This document shows, one piece after another, positions 35,628 through 43,369 of a DNA stretch of 64,000 bases. Numbering within the stretch: the first letter of the stretch is position 1; the number at the start of each line of letters is the position of its first letter. The DNA is taken from NCBI RefSeq assembly GCF_050699935.1, contig NZ_JBOHGB010000008.1:53337-117336 (forward strand). The letters run 5' to 3'. A model generated the notes under the pieces. That model was given only the letters and a program-made list of their open reading frames with translations, was not told the origin of the DNA and searched no databases. The translations under genes and the position numbers were made by a program. This DNA is from Actinophytocola sp050699935. GTDB lineage: Bacteria; Actinomycetota; Actinomycetes; Mycobacteriales; Pseudonocardiaceae.

Positions 35628-36173
35628 TCAGCGGCGGACGCGGTAGCGAAGGTGAGTGACGCCGTCCTCTCCTTCGAGAACTCTGACCCTCTCCAACTCG
35701 CGCCGCTCATCGCCGAAGTAGAGGACCGGGATCAGGTGGATTTCGAGTTCGTCGAGTAGCCCGGCGGTCAGTGCGCGCCGTGCGGTGCTCGCCCCATGGA
35801 CAAGCACGTTCTTGTCGCGGGCCGTGTGTTTAGCATCTCGTATGGCGGTGTCGATGTCGCTCACGTAGTGCACAGCGGGCCAATCCACCGCCCAGGAGGG
35901 CGCCGGGTGGGGGCTGGGGATGTAGATGGGCACACCGTCGTGATAGTCCCCTCCCCGCCCGCCTGCGGTTTCGACGCTCCCGCTTCCGGCGACAATGGCT
36001 CCGGTGGACATGAACTCTTCGTAGATCTGGCGGTTCGCGCCGTGATCTGCGTCTGGAAAGGGCCACTCGTGCAGCCGCTCTCCGCCGTCACCGAGTCCGT
36101 TGTCCGGGCTCACGTTAGGCCCTGCGGCGAATCCGTTGAGAGACAAGGACAGGTGCAGCACAGTCGAGGACAT
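35628..36173 (-). CDS. RibD C-terminal/dihydrofolate-reductase-like protein
   Basis: A 181-aa protein of the bacterial DHFR-like (RibD_C) family, which reduces small heterocycles with NAD(P)H. Visible: LHLSLSLNGFAAGP, an acidic D..NRQIYEEFMSTGAIVAGS, NVLVHGASTARRALTAGLLD (cofactor-binding Gly/Ala loop) and DELEIHLIPVLYFGDERRE. Typical length. It stands alone on the minus strand and its substrate cannot be predicted. 36174-36800 has no convincing gene. Confidence 0.85.
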   Translation of the reverse strand: MSSTVLHLSLSLNGFAAGPNVSPDNGLGDGGERLHEWPFPDADHGANRQIYEEFMSTGAIVAGSGSVETAGGRGGDYHDGVPIYIPSPHPAPSWAVDWPAVHYVSDIDTAIRDAKHTARDKNVLVHGASTARRALTAGLLDELEIHLIPVLYFGDERRELERVRVLEGEDGVTHLRYRVRR

Positions 36174-36811
36174 CGCTCACTCCTTGTGTTGGTCGAGCGC
36201 CAGTGGCTGCCCGGCGCGTTACACAGCTACGTCGAACCGTCGGCTCGGATATCGACACCGTCGCGCCCGTTCATCGATGACCACCGTCCGAAGGGCCGGA
36301 TTCACACCCGTGGCGTGCCTCGACCCGCGCAGCACCTGACGCGGTTGCGGCCCCACGCCGGTCACTCTCCCGGCTACAGCGAGCAACCTTCAGTACCACC
36401 TCGACTGCCCGCTGATCAGCATCGGCTCGGCGGGCGGCTAGCTGTAGTGATCGCACGCGGCCGCAGTCGCCCTGCCCGGGAATCAACATGGATGGCGCGG
36501 CGACCATGGATCGCTGCAGAGAGTACAGGGTGGGGTACGCCGTGTTCACACTCTGTGTCTCGCCATGTTCTGCGGATTAACTGAAACGCGACCATCGCAG
36601 GCGCGCGTCGGAGGCGAGCAGGTTCGACGGGACTGCACTTGGCCTACCGGGAGCGCGAAGGCAGATCGCGGCGGCCGGCGCGGCCGACAGCGAGGAGCGT
36701 CATCAGTGCCGCCTCCGCGCCGCGCAGACACGTTACCGTCCGTGACACATCGGCGAGCCAGTCCGAGCGGTCACGGTGCTGGGCCAACCGGGTGATGATC
36801 AAAGCGTTGTG

Positions 36812-36834
36812 GCGAAAATTCGTTTCGCATATGC
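36812..36834. promoter_or_regulatory. Dyad overlapping TCGCATATGC motif
   Basis: GCGAAA (36812-36817) and TTTCGC (36823-36828) form a dyad; the sequence TCGCATATGC starts at 36825. The same 10-mer occurs at 40511-40520 beside the XRE regulator. It lies about 100 bp upstream of the 47-aa peptide gene and is a candidate promoter/operator. Confidence 0.4.
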
Positions 36835-36879
36835 TCCTGCAGACCCTATGGGCGCTAGCCTCGACGCCTTGGGAACCCT

Positions 36880-36903
36880 GTGAGCACCAGCCAGGGTGCT
36901 CAC
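36880..36903 (+). promoter_or_regulatory. Leader hairpin before peptide gene
   Basis: GTGAGCACC pairs perfectly with GGTGCTCAC across 6 nt, ending 4 bp before the AAGGAGAGG ribosome binding site. It could be a terminator of upstream transcription or a control hairpin. Confidence 0.55.
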
Positions 36904-36929
36904 ACCGAAGGAGAGGTAGTAGATCCCCC

Positions 36930-37073
36930 ATGGAGGACGAGCTGGTGATCGGTGTGCGCGACTTGACGGTGATGCGTGACCGCCTCGACCTGGCCCACGG
37001 TGACCCGTCCACTTACGGCGGCGGTGACGGTCACGGCGACGCGGGCGGCGATGGGCTGAACATCCCCGAGTGA
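36930..37073 (+). CDS. 47-aa acidic peptide, possible RiPP precursor
   Basis: The peptide starts MEDELVIGVRDLTVMRDRLD, a leader-like helix, and ends in a Gly/Asp/His-rich core (YGGGDGHGDAGGDGLNIPE) without cysteine. AAGGAGAGG lies upstream. It is followed by a hairpin and then a Cupin_4 oxygenase, the usual order for a ribosomal peptide and its modifying enzyme, with the hairpin giving more peptide than enzyme transcript. Asp or His hydroxylation in the core would fit. It might instead be an ordinary small acidic protein. Confidence 0.55.
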   Translation: MEDELVIGVRDLTVMRDRLDLAHGDPSTYGGGDGHGDAGGDGLNIPE

Positions 37074-37082
37074 CCCCTGGGT

Positions 37083-37120
37083 GAAGAAGCGGCGGCGGCG
37101 TTTCCTGTCGCCGCTTCTTC
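37083..37120 (+). terminator. Hairpin between peptide and oxygenase genes
   Basis: GAAGAAGCGGCG pairs perfectly with CGCCGCTTCTTC around a 14-nt loop. A second small hairpin, TCTGTTG/CAACAGA (37119-37137), runs up to the oxygenase ribosome binding site. Partial termination here is likely. Confidence 0.65.
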
Positions 37121-37148
37121 TGTTGAATACCAACAGAAAGGAGCATTG

Positions 37149-38345
37149 GTGGACCATCCACTGGTCGAGTCCATTCAGAACGCGTTGGGGTGGAATGGCT
37201 CCGGTCCTCTCGGCGCTGGGTTCGCTCACGGCAGCATGACCGATCCCTCGCTGTGCCAACAGATTCTGACACCAACCCGACTGCTCGACATCATCATGCG
37301 CCGGTCGCTGTCGTACCCGCAGTTCCGGGTGTTTCAGCACGGCGACGAGTTGCACCCGGATCGGTACCTGCACAATGTGGTGACGCGCCGCGGGCAGAGC
37401 CTGTCTATGGCGCGCATGGAACCTCTCGGGCGGTTCGTCCGCGCTGGGTGCACGATCGTGCTGGACACGCTCGACAGCTTCGACCCAGCGATGGAGATCG
37501 CCTGCCAGGCGTTGCAATGGTGGTCGCACGAGCTGGTGCAGGTCAACACCTACCTCACGACGGCGGAAGCGTCCGGGTTCAACCTCCACTGGGACGACCA
37601 TGACGTGATCATTGTCCAACTCGGCGGTGAGAAGTCCTGGGAGGTGCGCGGCACCAACCGGATCGCGCCGATGTACCGCGACGCGGCCAAGGACGACGAG
37701 CCGCCCGAGGAGGTCGTGTGGTCAGGCACGATGCGCGCCGGGGACGTCATGCACATCCCGCGCGGCTACTGGCACCAGGCCACGCGCACCGACCGAGGTA
37801 GTGACGATGCAGGCTACAGCTTGCACGCCACCTTCGGGTTCGTGAAGCGCACTGGCGTCGACTGGTTTTGTTGGATCGCGGACCGCTCCCGCATGCTGGA
37901 GGAGTTCCGGCACGATCTCGACCGCGGCAGGTCCAGCACCGGGTCCAATCCGGAGCTGACCGGGCTGGTTCCGGACCTCGTGAAGGCGTATCCGCAGAGC
38001 GTGTACCTCGCGGCGCGCGAGCACGAGCGCCCGCCCCGGCGCCGTGTAGTAACCCATGACGTGTTCGGCCCACTGGCCGGTGTGGTGTGCCTGGCCGACT
38101 TTCCGCCGACTGTTGTGACCACCGACGATCAGGTGACAGTCACCGCCGTGGGGAAAGAGATCGCGTTCGCTGCGAAGGCAGAGCCAGCGCTGCGGATGCT
38201 GCTGTCCGGCAACCCGGTCAGCCTTGAGGCTGTCACCGAGGCAACTGGCGTCCCGGCCGACGTCGTAGCGCGCACGCTCGTGGACGAGGGCGTGTGCTCG
38301 GAGCTGACTGACGAGCTCCTGGCCGGGTATCTACAGGTCCGCTAG
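37149..38345 (+). CDS. Cupin_4/JmjC-type Fe(II)/2-oxoglutarate oxygenase
   Basis: A 398-aa protein of the Cupin_4 (JmjC-like) hydroxylase group. The iron site is visible: HWD in FNLHWDDHDVIIVQLGGEKS (about residue 140) and a distal His in DVMHIPRGYWHQA (about 200). The C-terminal 150 residues form a winged-helix-like region typical of ribosomal-oxygenase relatives (LRMLLSGNPVSLEAVTEATG). These enzymes hydroxylate Arg, His or Asp in proteins or peptides. GTG 37149 with AAAGGA upstream; TTG 37146 possible. The preceding 47-aa peptide is the obvious candidate substrate (inferred). Its 3' end overlaps the convergent phosphotransferase gene by 15 bp. Confidence 0.82.
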   Translation: MDHPLVESIQNALGWNGSGPLGAGFAHGSMTDPSLCQQILTPTRLLDIIMRRSLSYPQFRVFQHGDELHPDRYLHNVVTRRGQSLSMARMEPLGRFVRAGCTIVLDTLDSFDPAMEIACQALQWWSHELVQVNTYLTTAEASGFNLHWDDHDVIIVQLGGEKSWEVRGTNRIAPMYRDAAKDDEPPEEVVWSGTMRAGDVMHIPRGYWHQATRTDRGSDDAGYSLHATFGFVKRTGVDWFCWIADRSRMLEEFRHDLDRGRSSTGSNPELTGLVPDLVKAYPQSVYLAAREHERPPRRRVVTHDVFGPLAGVVCLADFPPTVVTTDDQVTVTAVGKEIAFAAKAEPALRMLLSGNPVSLEAVTEATGVPADVVARTLVDEGVCSELTDELLAGYLQVR

Positions 38346-39170
38346 CGCGGCCAGCAGACCAGTGGAGGCCGCCCGCGCGGCGTGGGACAGTGACGTTTCA
38401 TTCCCGCGCCGCGCGGCGCCCCGGATCACGTTCGCGCACTGGACCAGCATCGAGAGCGTGCCGGAGCGGGTGTCCAGGTCGGCGGCGAACTCGCGGCGGA
38501 CCCGCGCGGCCAGGTCGACGTCCCGCAGCGACGCCTGCCACAGGCATGCCGCGTCGAGGCCCCGCGGCGCGGTCCCCCAATCCTCCCAGTCGATCAGGTG
38601 GCCCTGCACAGACAGGTTGTGCCAGTGGACGTCAGTGTGTGCGGTCACCCACTCGTCGACGCGGGTGTTCACGTCGTCGCCGAACATCTCGATGATCCGC
38701 CGGGTGACGTGCGCCTGGCTCATGCCGACCCGCTGAGTCTGATGTGTGGCGAGGGCGGCTAGCGACGCGCGCAGACCTGACCACCACACGTCCGGCATCA
38801 GCGCCGCCGTACGGAGTTCTCCCACCATCGGCGCGGTGATCAGCTCCAGCTCGTCCGCACGCCACACCACGCCCCGGCCAGGATCAGCCCACGTCACGGA
38901 CTGAAACCACCTCGGTTTGGTGACGCCCTCGATCACCGAAGCTGCCTCGAGCCCGACCCAGGCGGCTGCGAACCGGGTCGCGCCGCGGCGCTCGATGCGC
39001 ACCCACGTGCCCGCGTTCGTGCGGAAGCCCTCCGTCGCGCCGGACTCGCCGTACACCACCGAGGCCCGGTCCAGGCGGACCGCCAGCGCGGTTTCGACGC
39101 GTTCGAGCACGTCCGGGTGCGCTTCCTCGCGCACGTTGATCACCGGCCGGGTCACGGTCAGGTCGGTCAT
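38331..39170 (-). CDS. Aminoglycoside-phosphotransferase-like kinase
   Basis: A 279-aa protein of the APH-like kinase fold. The catalytic loop reads HTDVHWHNLSVQG and the metal-binding motif LIDWEDWGTAP. The N-terminal Lys/Gly-loop is weak. Such proteins phosphorylate small molecules or peptides. Convergent with the oxygenase gene and sharing 15 bp with it; downstream of the DUF397 gene. Its substrate may be the peptide of this locus or something unrelated. Confidence 0.75.
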   Translation of the reverse strand: MTDLTVTRPVINVREEAHPDVLERVETALAVRLDRASVVYGESGATEGFRTNAGTWVRIERRGATRFAAAWVGLEAASVIEGVTKPRWFQSVTWADPGRGVVWRADELELITAPMVGELRTAALMPDVWWSGLRASLAALATHQTQRVGMSQAHVTRRIIEMFGDDVNTRVDEWVTAHTDVHWHNLSVQGHLIDWEDWGTAPRGLDAACLWQASLRDVDLAARVRREFAADLDTRSGTLSMLVQCANVIRGAARRGNETSLSHAARAASTGLLAALADL

Positions 39171-39186
39171 GTCCCCCCTCGAACAA

Positions 39187-39227
39187 AGAAGGCCCCGAAC
39201 CAGACCGGACGGGGCGCTCCCTTCTCT
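39187..39227 (-). terminator. Terminator after DUF397 gene
   Basis: GAAGGCCCCG and CGGGGCGCTCCCTTC form a hairpin with a small bulge, just past the DUF397 stop and before the phosphotransferase start. Confidence 0.5.
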
Positions 39228-39235
39228 CGCTGCGG

Positions 39236-39454
39236 TCAGATGTGCTGGTACTCGCCGTTCACCACGGCGTCGAGGAACAGGTTCCACTCCAGCGCGGTGT
39301 AAATGTGGGCGGGCTTGCCAGGGTTCTTGGTGTCCCGGACAGCAACGTGGCCGGGTGCGTAGCCGACCTCCACGCAACCGTTGCCCTGGGCCTGGCTTGC
39401 CTCGGGCTTGTGCCAGCCAGTGAACTCGGACTCGGAGGGCGTGCGCGACTGCAT
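39236..39454 (-). CDS. DUF397 protein
   Basis: A 72-aa DUF397 protein: FTGWHKPEASQAQGNGCVEV, then VAVRDTKNPGKPAHIYTALE with a final W..FL. Members almost always follow an XRE-DUF5753 regulator, as here, and act with it as a regulatory pair in actinomycetes. ATG 39454 gives better spacing to AAGGAGA than ATG 39460. Confidence 0.9.
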   Translation of the reverse strand: MQSRTPSESEFTGWHKPEASQAQGNGCVEVGYAPGHVAVRDTKNPGKPAHIYTALEWNLFLDAVVNGEYQHI

Positions 39455-39482
39455 GATCATTTCTCCTTCGGGCTGGCGGCGG

Positions 39483-40394
39483 TCACTCGTAGTCCTTGGC
39501 TGCCCGGAGCAGGAAGTCTCTCGATACCGCCGGATCGAGGGCTGCTCCCAACAGCCCGGTCCACAACCCACTGTAATCGGCCAAGTCCTGGAAGCCATCC
39601 AAGTAGTCGCAGTTCGTGAACTGCTCCACAAGCACGGTCTCCAACGGAGGCGTCCTTGGGCTCGCGGAGGGTATCCGAAAGTACACAAACGGATACGAAT
39701 GCGCCTTCGGGACGACAGGCGTTGCGAAGGGCAGAACGTGGATGTGAACGTTCGGTCGCATCGCAACCTCGGCGAGGTACAGCATCTGGTGGAGCATCAC
39801 GTCGCGGCTGCCGATCATCCGCCGTAGGCAGGATTCGGACAAGATCGCGGTGACCTCCACGTCCGGCCGGTTCAGCACCTCCTGGCGCTCCAGTCGCGCC
39901 TTGACCTGGGCTGCTGTCTTGGCGTTTGGCTCGTGAACCGGAGCGAACAGCGCCTGCATGTACGCCTCGGTCTGGAACAGGCCGTGAACCAGCTCGGTCA
40001 GGTAGATGTTGATCGCCGAGGCGTCCTGCTCGAAGTCGACGGCGGCGCGGAACCACTTCGAATAGACGCCGCGATGTCCTCGCCACCGGCCGCGGTTCTC
40101 CGCGCCTCGATTCAGCTCGGCGAACTCCTCGAGATCGATCGGGTCGCCGCCGTCGGCCGGGCCGCCGGCAGCATCGGTGCCGATCTTCTCCTTGTAGAAG
40201 GTCACGAGATCACGCAGCGGCCCCTGTCGGATCCCGGTGATCCCGTTCTCCAGCTTCGACAGCACAGACCAGGACCGGTCGAGCACCGACAGCAACTCAC
40301 TGTCGGTGATGTCCAGCTCGGCCCGTTGTCGCAGGTGGCGCAGTTCGTGGCCGAGCACTTTCCGCTTCGTTGTCGGGCTTGGCACGTCGCGCAT
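39483..40394 (-). CDS. XRE/DUF5753 transcriptional regulator
   Basis: A 303-aa regulator. The N-terminal helix-turn-helix (about 15-70: LGHELRHLRQRAELDITDSE, SVLSKLENG) is of Cro/C1 type. A DUF5753 domain follows (YSKWFRAAVDFEQDASAINI; LVHGLFQTEAYMQALF; LPFATPVVPKAHSYPFVYFR). Probably controls its own operon with DUF397 and, from the shared TCGCATATGC site, possibly the peptide/oxygenase locus. ATG 40394. Confidence 0.92.
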   Translation of the reverse strand: MRDVPSPTTKRKVLGHELRHLRQRAELDITDSELLSVLDRSWSVLSKLENGITGIRQGPLRDLVTFYKEKIGTDAAGGPADGGDPIDLEEFAELNRGAENRGRWRGHRGVYSKWFRAAVDFEQDASAINIYLTELVHGLFQTEAYMQALFAPVHEPNAKTAAQVKARLERQEVLNRPDVEVTAILSESCLRRMIGSRDVMLHQMLYLAEVAMRPNVHIHVLPFATPVVPKAHSYPFVYFRIPSASPRTPPLETVLVEQFTNCDYLDGFQDLADYSGLWTGLLGAALDPAVSRDFLLRAAKDYE

Positions 40395-40454
40395 CCTCTC
40401 ACCCGCGTGATCGACAAGCCATGAGCGGCACAGGTCGTACCAGATTCACTCGTA

Positions 40455-40522
40455 CAGTCGCATTGTCGTATCGCATATTCGACGCTACAGTCATCATGCG
40501 ACAACGCGAATCGCATATGCGA
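40455..40522. promoter_or_regulatory. Repeated TCGCATAT sites upstream of XRE gene
   Basis: TCGCATATTC (40471-40480) and the perfect palindrome TCGCATATGCGA (40511-40522) lie in the divergent spacer between the XRE regulator and the membrane-protein gene. They are likely operators; the 10-mer TCGCATATGC recurs at 36825-36834. Confidence 0.5.
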
Positions 40523-40540
40523 TGCACGAGAGGGTACACC

Positions 40541-40894
40541 GTGAACCCACTGAGCCTGCTCACCGGTCCCGCACCCGCGCTGCTCCTCCTGGCCTCCCCG
40601 GAGTCGAGCAGCGACCCCGAGGTGAGCTCGCTCGGCCCGATCCTGGGCGTGGTTGGGGTCCTACTCGGCGTCGTACTGCTGGTAATCGCGGTCGCGGCCG
40701 GGCTCAGCCGTCTTGCTGAGCACCGGCGTATGGAGAGGGCACGGCTCGCCGATGACGCCACCGCACCGGCGCCGGCGAGCCGTGCCCTCTACCAGAACCC
40801 CGCTGCTGCCGAGGAGACCCCTGAACTCGTCGGCAGCAGCGGCCCCCACCCCGGCACTCCGCTGTGTAAGGAGCGCCGGTTGTGGCCCGGCTGA
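40541..40894 (+). CDS. Small membrane protein (117 aa)
   Basis: GTG-started 117-aa protein with an N-terminal hydrophobic stretch (LLTGPAPALLLLA) and a clear transmembrane helix (LGPILGVVGVLLGVVLLVIA, then VAAGL). A charged, Pro/Ala-rich cytoplasmic tail follows. Divergent from the XRE regulator and possibly under its control. Function unknown. Confidence 0.6.
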   Translation: MNPLSLLTGPAPALLLLASPESSSDPEVSSLGPILGVVGVLLGVVLLVIAVAAGLSRLAEHRRMERARLADDATAPAPASRALYQNPAAAEETPELVGSSGPHPGTPLCKERRLWPG

Positions 40895-40992
40895 TCTGGA
40901 ACGTCCCACCCTCCACTCTTCCGATGTGGCGGCCCCCGACCGGATGGGCTGCCAGATCAGCCGGGCCCTTGCTGTATCCCGAAGGAGATTCC

Positions 40993-41304
40993 ATGTCCAT
41001 CCCGCTCGATGAGGTGACGGCGGAGACGCGGTGCCCGGAAAGACTCGGCGGCGACCTGCACCACTACCCGTTCACGCGGGATGGGAAGGCCGTCACGATG
41101 CCCGGCCCGGACACGGACCGGTACGGCCTGACCAAACCCGTGATGCTCGCGCTCTGCATGACCGCGCGCAAACCCGTATACCTCGTCGCGCCGCGCGCAA
41201 AGCCGGACCCGGCGAACCCGTCGCGGACGTGCGCGGAGTGCGCGTACGAGCACTTCCTGGATCTACGACGAGCCAAAGAGGACCAGCTCGTCGTGGCGGT
41301 GTAG
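40993..41304 (+). CDS. Hypothetical protein (103 aa)
   Basis: A 103-aa protein with ATG after GAAGGAGA. It shows HHYPFTRDGKAVTMPGPDTD and a C-terminal CAECAYEHFLDLRRAK, a single CxxC. Short proteins of this kind are common in actinomycete XRE/DUF397 neighbourhoods. No known activity. Confidence 0.6.
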   Translation: MSIPLDEVTAETRCPERLGGDLHHYPFTRDGKAVTMPGPDTDRYGLTKPVMLALCMTARKPVYLVAPRAKPDPANPSRTCAECAYEHFLDLRRAKEDQLVVAV

Positions 41305-41310
41305 GGCGGG

Positions 41311-41712
41311 GTGGCGGTGCCATGCTTGAGCCCTGCCGACGACGTGGGAAAGCACGACCTGCTTGGCCCGGACGGCTGGCCGCTGATCGGCACGTTCAGC
41401 GGCCAGTTGATCACCGAGGACGAATGCCCCACCGAGCGGATCTGGCGACCAGCAGTGGAGATCTCCGAGATTCCCGAGTCGACCATGGTCCTGCCGCGTG
41501 TGCCGGTCGACTCGCCGGAAGACACGGCGCTGTTGCCACCTATCTCCGAGGTCGGTGACGAACTGGCCGAGGAGCGGCGGCGGGCGACCGACGTCGCATG
41601 GAACCGCAGCCAGAACGCGGTCACACCGCTCAACCCGCGCAACCGCTCGGATCTCCAACGTCTCCTCGACGCGCTCAACCGCTGGAACCCTAACAGGAAC
41701 CGGAAGGACTGA
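41311..41712 (+). CDS. Hypothetical protein (133 aa)
   Basis: A 133-aa protein, first residues VAVPCLSPADDVGKHDLLGP, with an acidic middle and a basic helical end (RNRSDLQRLLDALNRWNPN). GTG 41311, or GTG 41317. It follows the previous gene by 6 bp, suggesting one operon. No domain seen. Confidence 0.5.
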   Translation: MAVPCLSPADDVGKHDLLGPDGWPLIGTFSGQLITEDECPTERIWRPAVEISEIPESTMVLPRVPVDSPEDTALLPPISEVGDELAEERRRATDVAWNRSQNAVTPLNPRNRSDLQRLLDALNRWNPNRNRKD

Positions 41713-41717
41713 ACATC

Positions 41718-41849
41718 GTGGCAAATCACCGAGTGCGCGGGATCCACTGTGGACCAGCTGCGCCGTTGCAGGTGACGGCCTGGCTGTTGGCCATCGTCCT
41801 GGTACTGGCTGTGCTGAGCGCTCTGAGCTTCGGGGGTGACGCCGCATGA
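41718..41849 (+). CDS. Small membrane protein (43 aa)
   Basis: GTG-started 43-aa protein with one helix (VTAWLLAIVLVLAVLSALSF). The stop overlaps the next ATG (ATGA). The position 5 bp after the previous gene and the coupling support it. Confidence 0.5.
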   Translation: MANHRVRGIHCGPAAPLQVTAWLLAIVLVLAVLSALSFGGDAA

Positions 41850-42133
41850 GCGAGAGCACGTTCCGGGCCGTCGTGTTCAGCGTCGACCCCGACGCCGTGT
41901 GCAAGGCAGTGCGGCTCGAGAACGGGCTCCTCTCGTGGTCGAACCCGACGCGCGACCTGTTCCAACTCGGAACCGCCACGATCGAGCTGCATCGGCACGG
42001 CGGCGAGTGGGCAATACGCGTCAACGCCGTCACCGAGGACGACGTGCGCGACACGCTGGCCCGGCTGCGTTTGGACCCGACTGTGGACGTCACCGACGAA
42101 ATCAAGCCCCAACCAGTCCGGGCACGACAATGA
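41846..42133 (+). CDS. Hypothetical protein (95 aa)
   Basis: A 95-aa alpha/beta protein (TFRAVVFSVDPDAVCKAVRL; GTATIELHRHGGEWAIRVNA). Both ends overlap neighbours by 4 bp, so it belongs to the same translationally coupled set. No assigned function. Confidence 0.55.
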   Translation: MSESTFRAVVFSVDPDAVCKAVRLENGLLSWSNPTRDLFQLGTATIELHRHGGEWAIRVNAVTEDDVRDTLARLRLDPTVDVTDEIKPQPVRARQ

Positions 42134-42744
42134 GCGTGCCGCCCGTGCTGTACGTCGCGAGCTTCGGCTACCACCACCGGAAACCACCTGCGGCCAACGC
42201 CGTAATCGACGTCCGATGGATGCCGAACCCGTTCAAGACCGTCGACCTGCATGACCTGTCCGGGCTCGACACAACCGTCCAGGCGTGGCTGTTCGGCCAG
42301 CCCATGATCGAGAACTGGTTCGAGTGCCTGCTCGATGTCCTGTATCCCCAGATCCAGCGTGCCTCGGAGAAGGACTCGCATGCGATCACCTGGATGTTCG
42401 GTTGCGCGGGCGGCCACGACAGGTCGGTGGCGGTCGCCGAGCATGTCGCCACCTCGATCCGCCGCACCGACTTCATCCCCGGGTTCGTGGGCCACCTGGA
42501 CATCCACACCAGGGCGGACGATGAGCCGGAAGCTGCGTGCGCTCGCGCTCGCCGCGTGCCTACCGGTCACCGTGATCGTGCTGGCGGCAGTGGGCGTGGT
42601 GCAGGTCCTTGGTGTGCTGGTGATGGTGTCGTCACTGTGATCGGGTGGTTCCTGCTCGTGGGGCTCTTCCACAGATTCCGGCTGTACACCTGGCAGGTCG
42701 AACGAAGATCGGCCTGCCAGATGCCCCTCATGCCACTGCCGTGA
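42130..42744 (+). CDS. RapZ C-terminal-domain-like protein
   Basis: A 204-aa frame whose first 130 residues resemble the RapZ C-terminal domain: LYVASFGYHHRKPPAANAVI, VRWMPNPFKTVDL, then ITWMFGCAGGHDRSVAVAEH. In RapZ that domain binds RNA or a regulatory metabolite; the nucleotide-binding N-terminal domain is absent. The last 70 residues change character (basic, then a hydrophobic FLLVGLFHRF). They may be another small coupled gene read in frame from GTG 42637. The true end is therefore uncertain. Confidence 0.55.
   Translation: MSVPPVLYVASFGYHHRKPPAANAVIDVRWMPNPFKTVDLHDLSGLDTTVQAWLFGQPMIENWFECLLDVLYPQIQRASEKDSHAITWMFGCAGGHDRSVAVAEHVATSIRRTDFIPGFVGHLDIHTRADDEPEAACARARRVPTGHRDRAGGSGRGAGPWCAGDGVVTVIGWFLLVGLFHRFRLYTWQVERRSACQMPLMPLP
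42521..42640 (+). CDS. Possible nested small membrane protein (39 aa)
   Basis: In another frame inside the previous gene, ATG 42521 gives MSRKLRALALAACLPVTVIV then LAAVGVVQVLGVLVMV, a strong transmembrane helix. Its stop overlaps a GTG at 42637 (GTGA). If real, the RapZ-like gene is likely truncated in function near here. Low certainty. Confidence 0.35.
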   Translation: MSRKLRALALAACLPVTVIVLAAVGVVQVLGVLVMVSSL

Positions 42745-42766
42745 TTCCCAATATCCAGGACTGAGA

Positions 42767-43066
42767 GTGACGACGCCCCGACGCGCCAAGCGCCCGGTCA
42801 CGGATCAGGAGAAGGACAAGATCATCGCGCTGTTCCTGGACGTTGGCGTGGTCGCGAGCGTCGCCCGCCAGGTAGGGCGGCATCACGCCGTCGTGGAACG
42901 TGTGATCGATCGAGCGGGTCTCGAACGCCGCCGGTATCTGCCGAGGTACGGCTGCGACTCGCCGGTGATCTGGGAGGTTCACGAGACGGACGGACTCTGG
43001 ATGGCGAACCGGCTGACGCTGCACGAGTACATCACCGAGGTGATCCGGCTACGGAACCAGCTCTGA
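42767..43066 (+). CDS. Helix-turn-helix protein (99 aa)
   Basis: A 99-aa protein with PVTDQEKDKIIALFLDVGVV then ASVARQVGRHHAVVERVIDR, a helix-turn-helix of the homeodomain-like/resolvase type. GTG start. Probably a small DNA-binding protein. The following gap 43067-43369 has no gene I can support. Confidence 0.6.
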   Translation: MTTPRRAKRPVTDQEKDKIIALFLDVGVVASVARQVGRHHAVVERVIDRAGLERRRYLPRYGCDSPVIWEVHETDGLWMANRLTLHEYITEVIRLRNQL

Positions 43067-43369
43067 GCCAGGCGCTACCGGCGAGCGAGCGGCCCACGAA
43101 CGCTTCGTTGCCGTGTACGGACGTCCTCCTCAGCCGCCAGGTGACCCGTCTTGGCGGCGAACTCTCCCGGTGTCGCGCGATGCCGGGCGGGGTAAACATC
43201 ATCCAGACTGCGGTGACCGCCGCGCCACGACACCGCGCAGGCTAAGCCACCGCACTCCCGTGATCACCTCACCCTCGACTGGGTGTTTTCTGGGCATGGC
43301 AGTGACACCAACCGGCCGTTCTCTCCAGCAAACGTCAGGTGGCGGCGACGTCGGCCTAGGCTGGGTCAG

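Noticed and set aside
36565..36800. Short frames on both strands before the peptide gene
   Set aside because: The minus-strand segment ITRLAQHRDRSDWLADVSRT looks mildly protein-like, but there is no start signal or recognised family.
43067..43369. Possible gene between the helix-turn-helix and Nudix genes
   Set aside because: Only short frames without ribosome binding sites or motifs.
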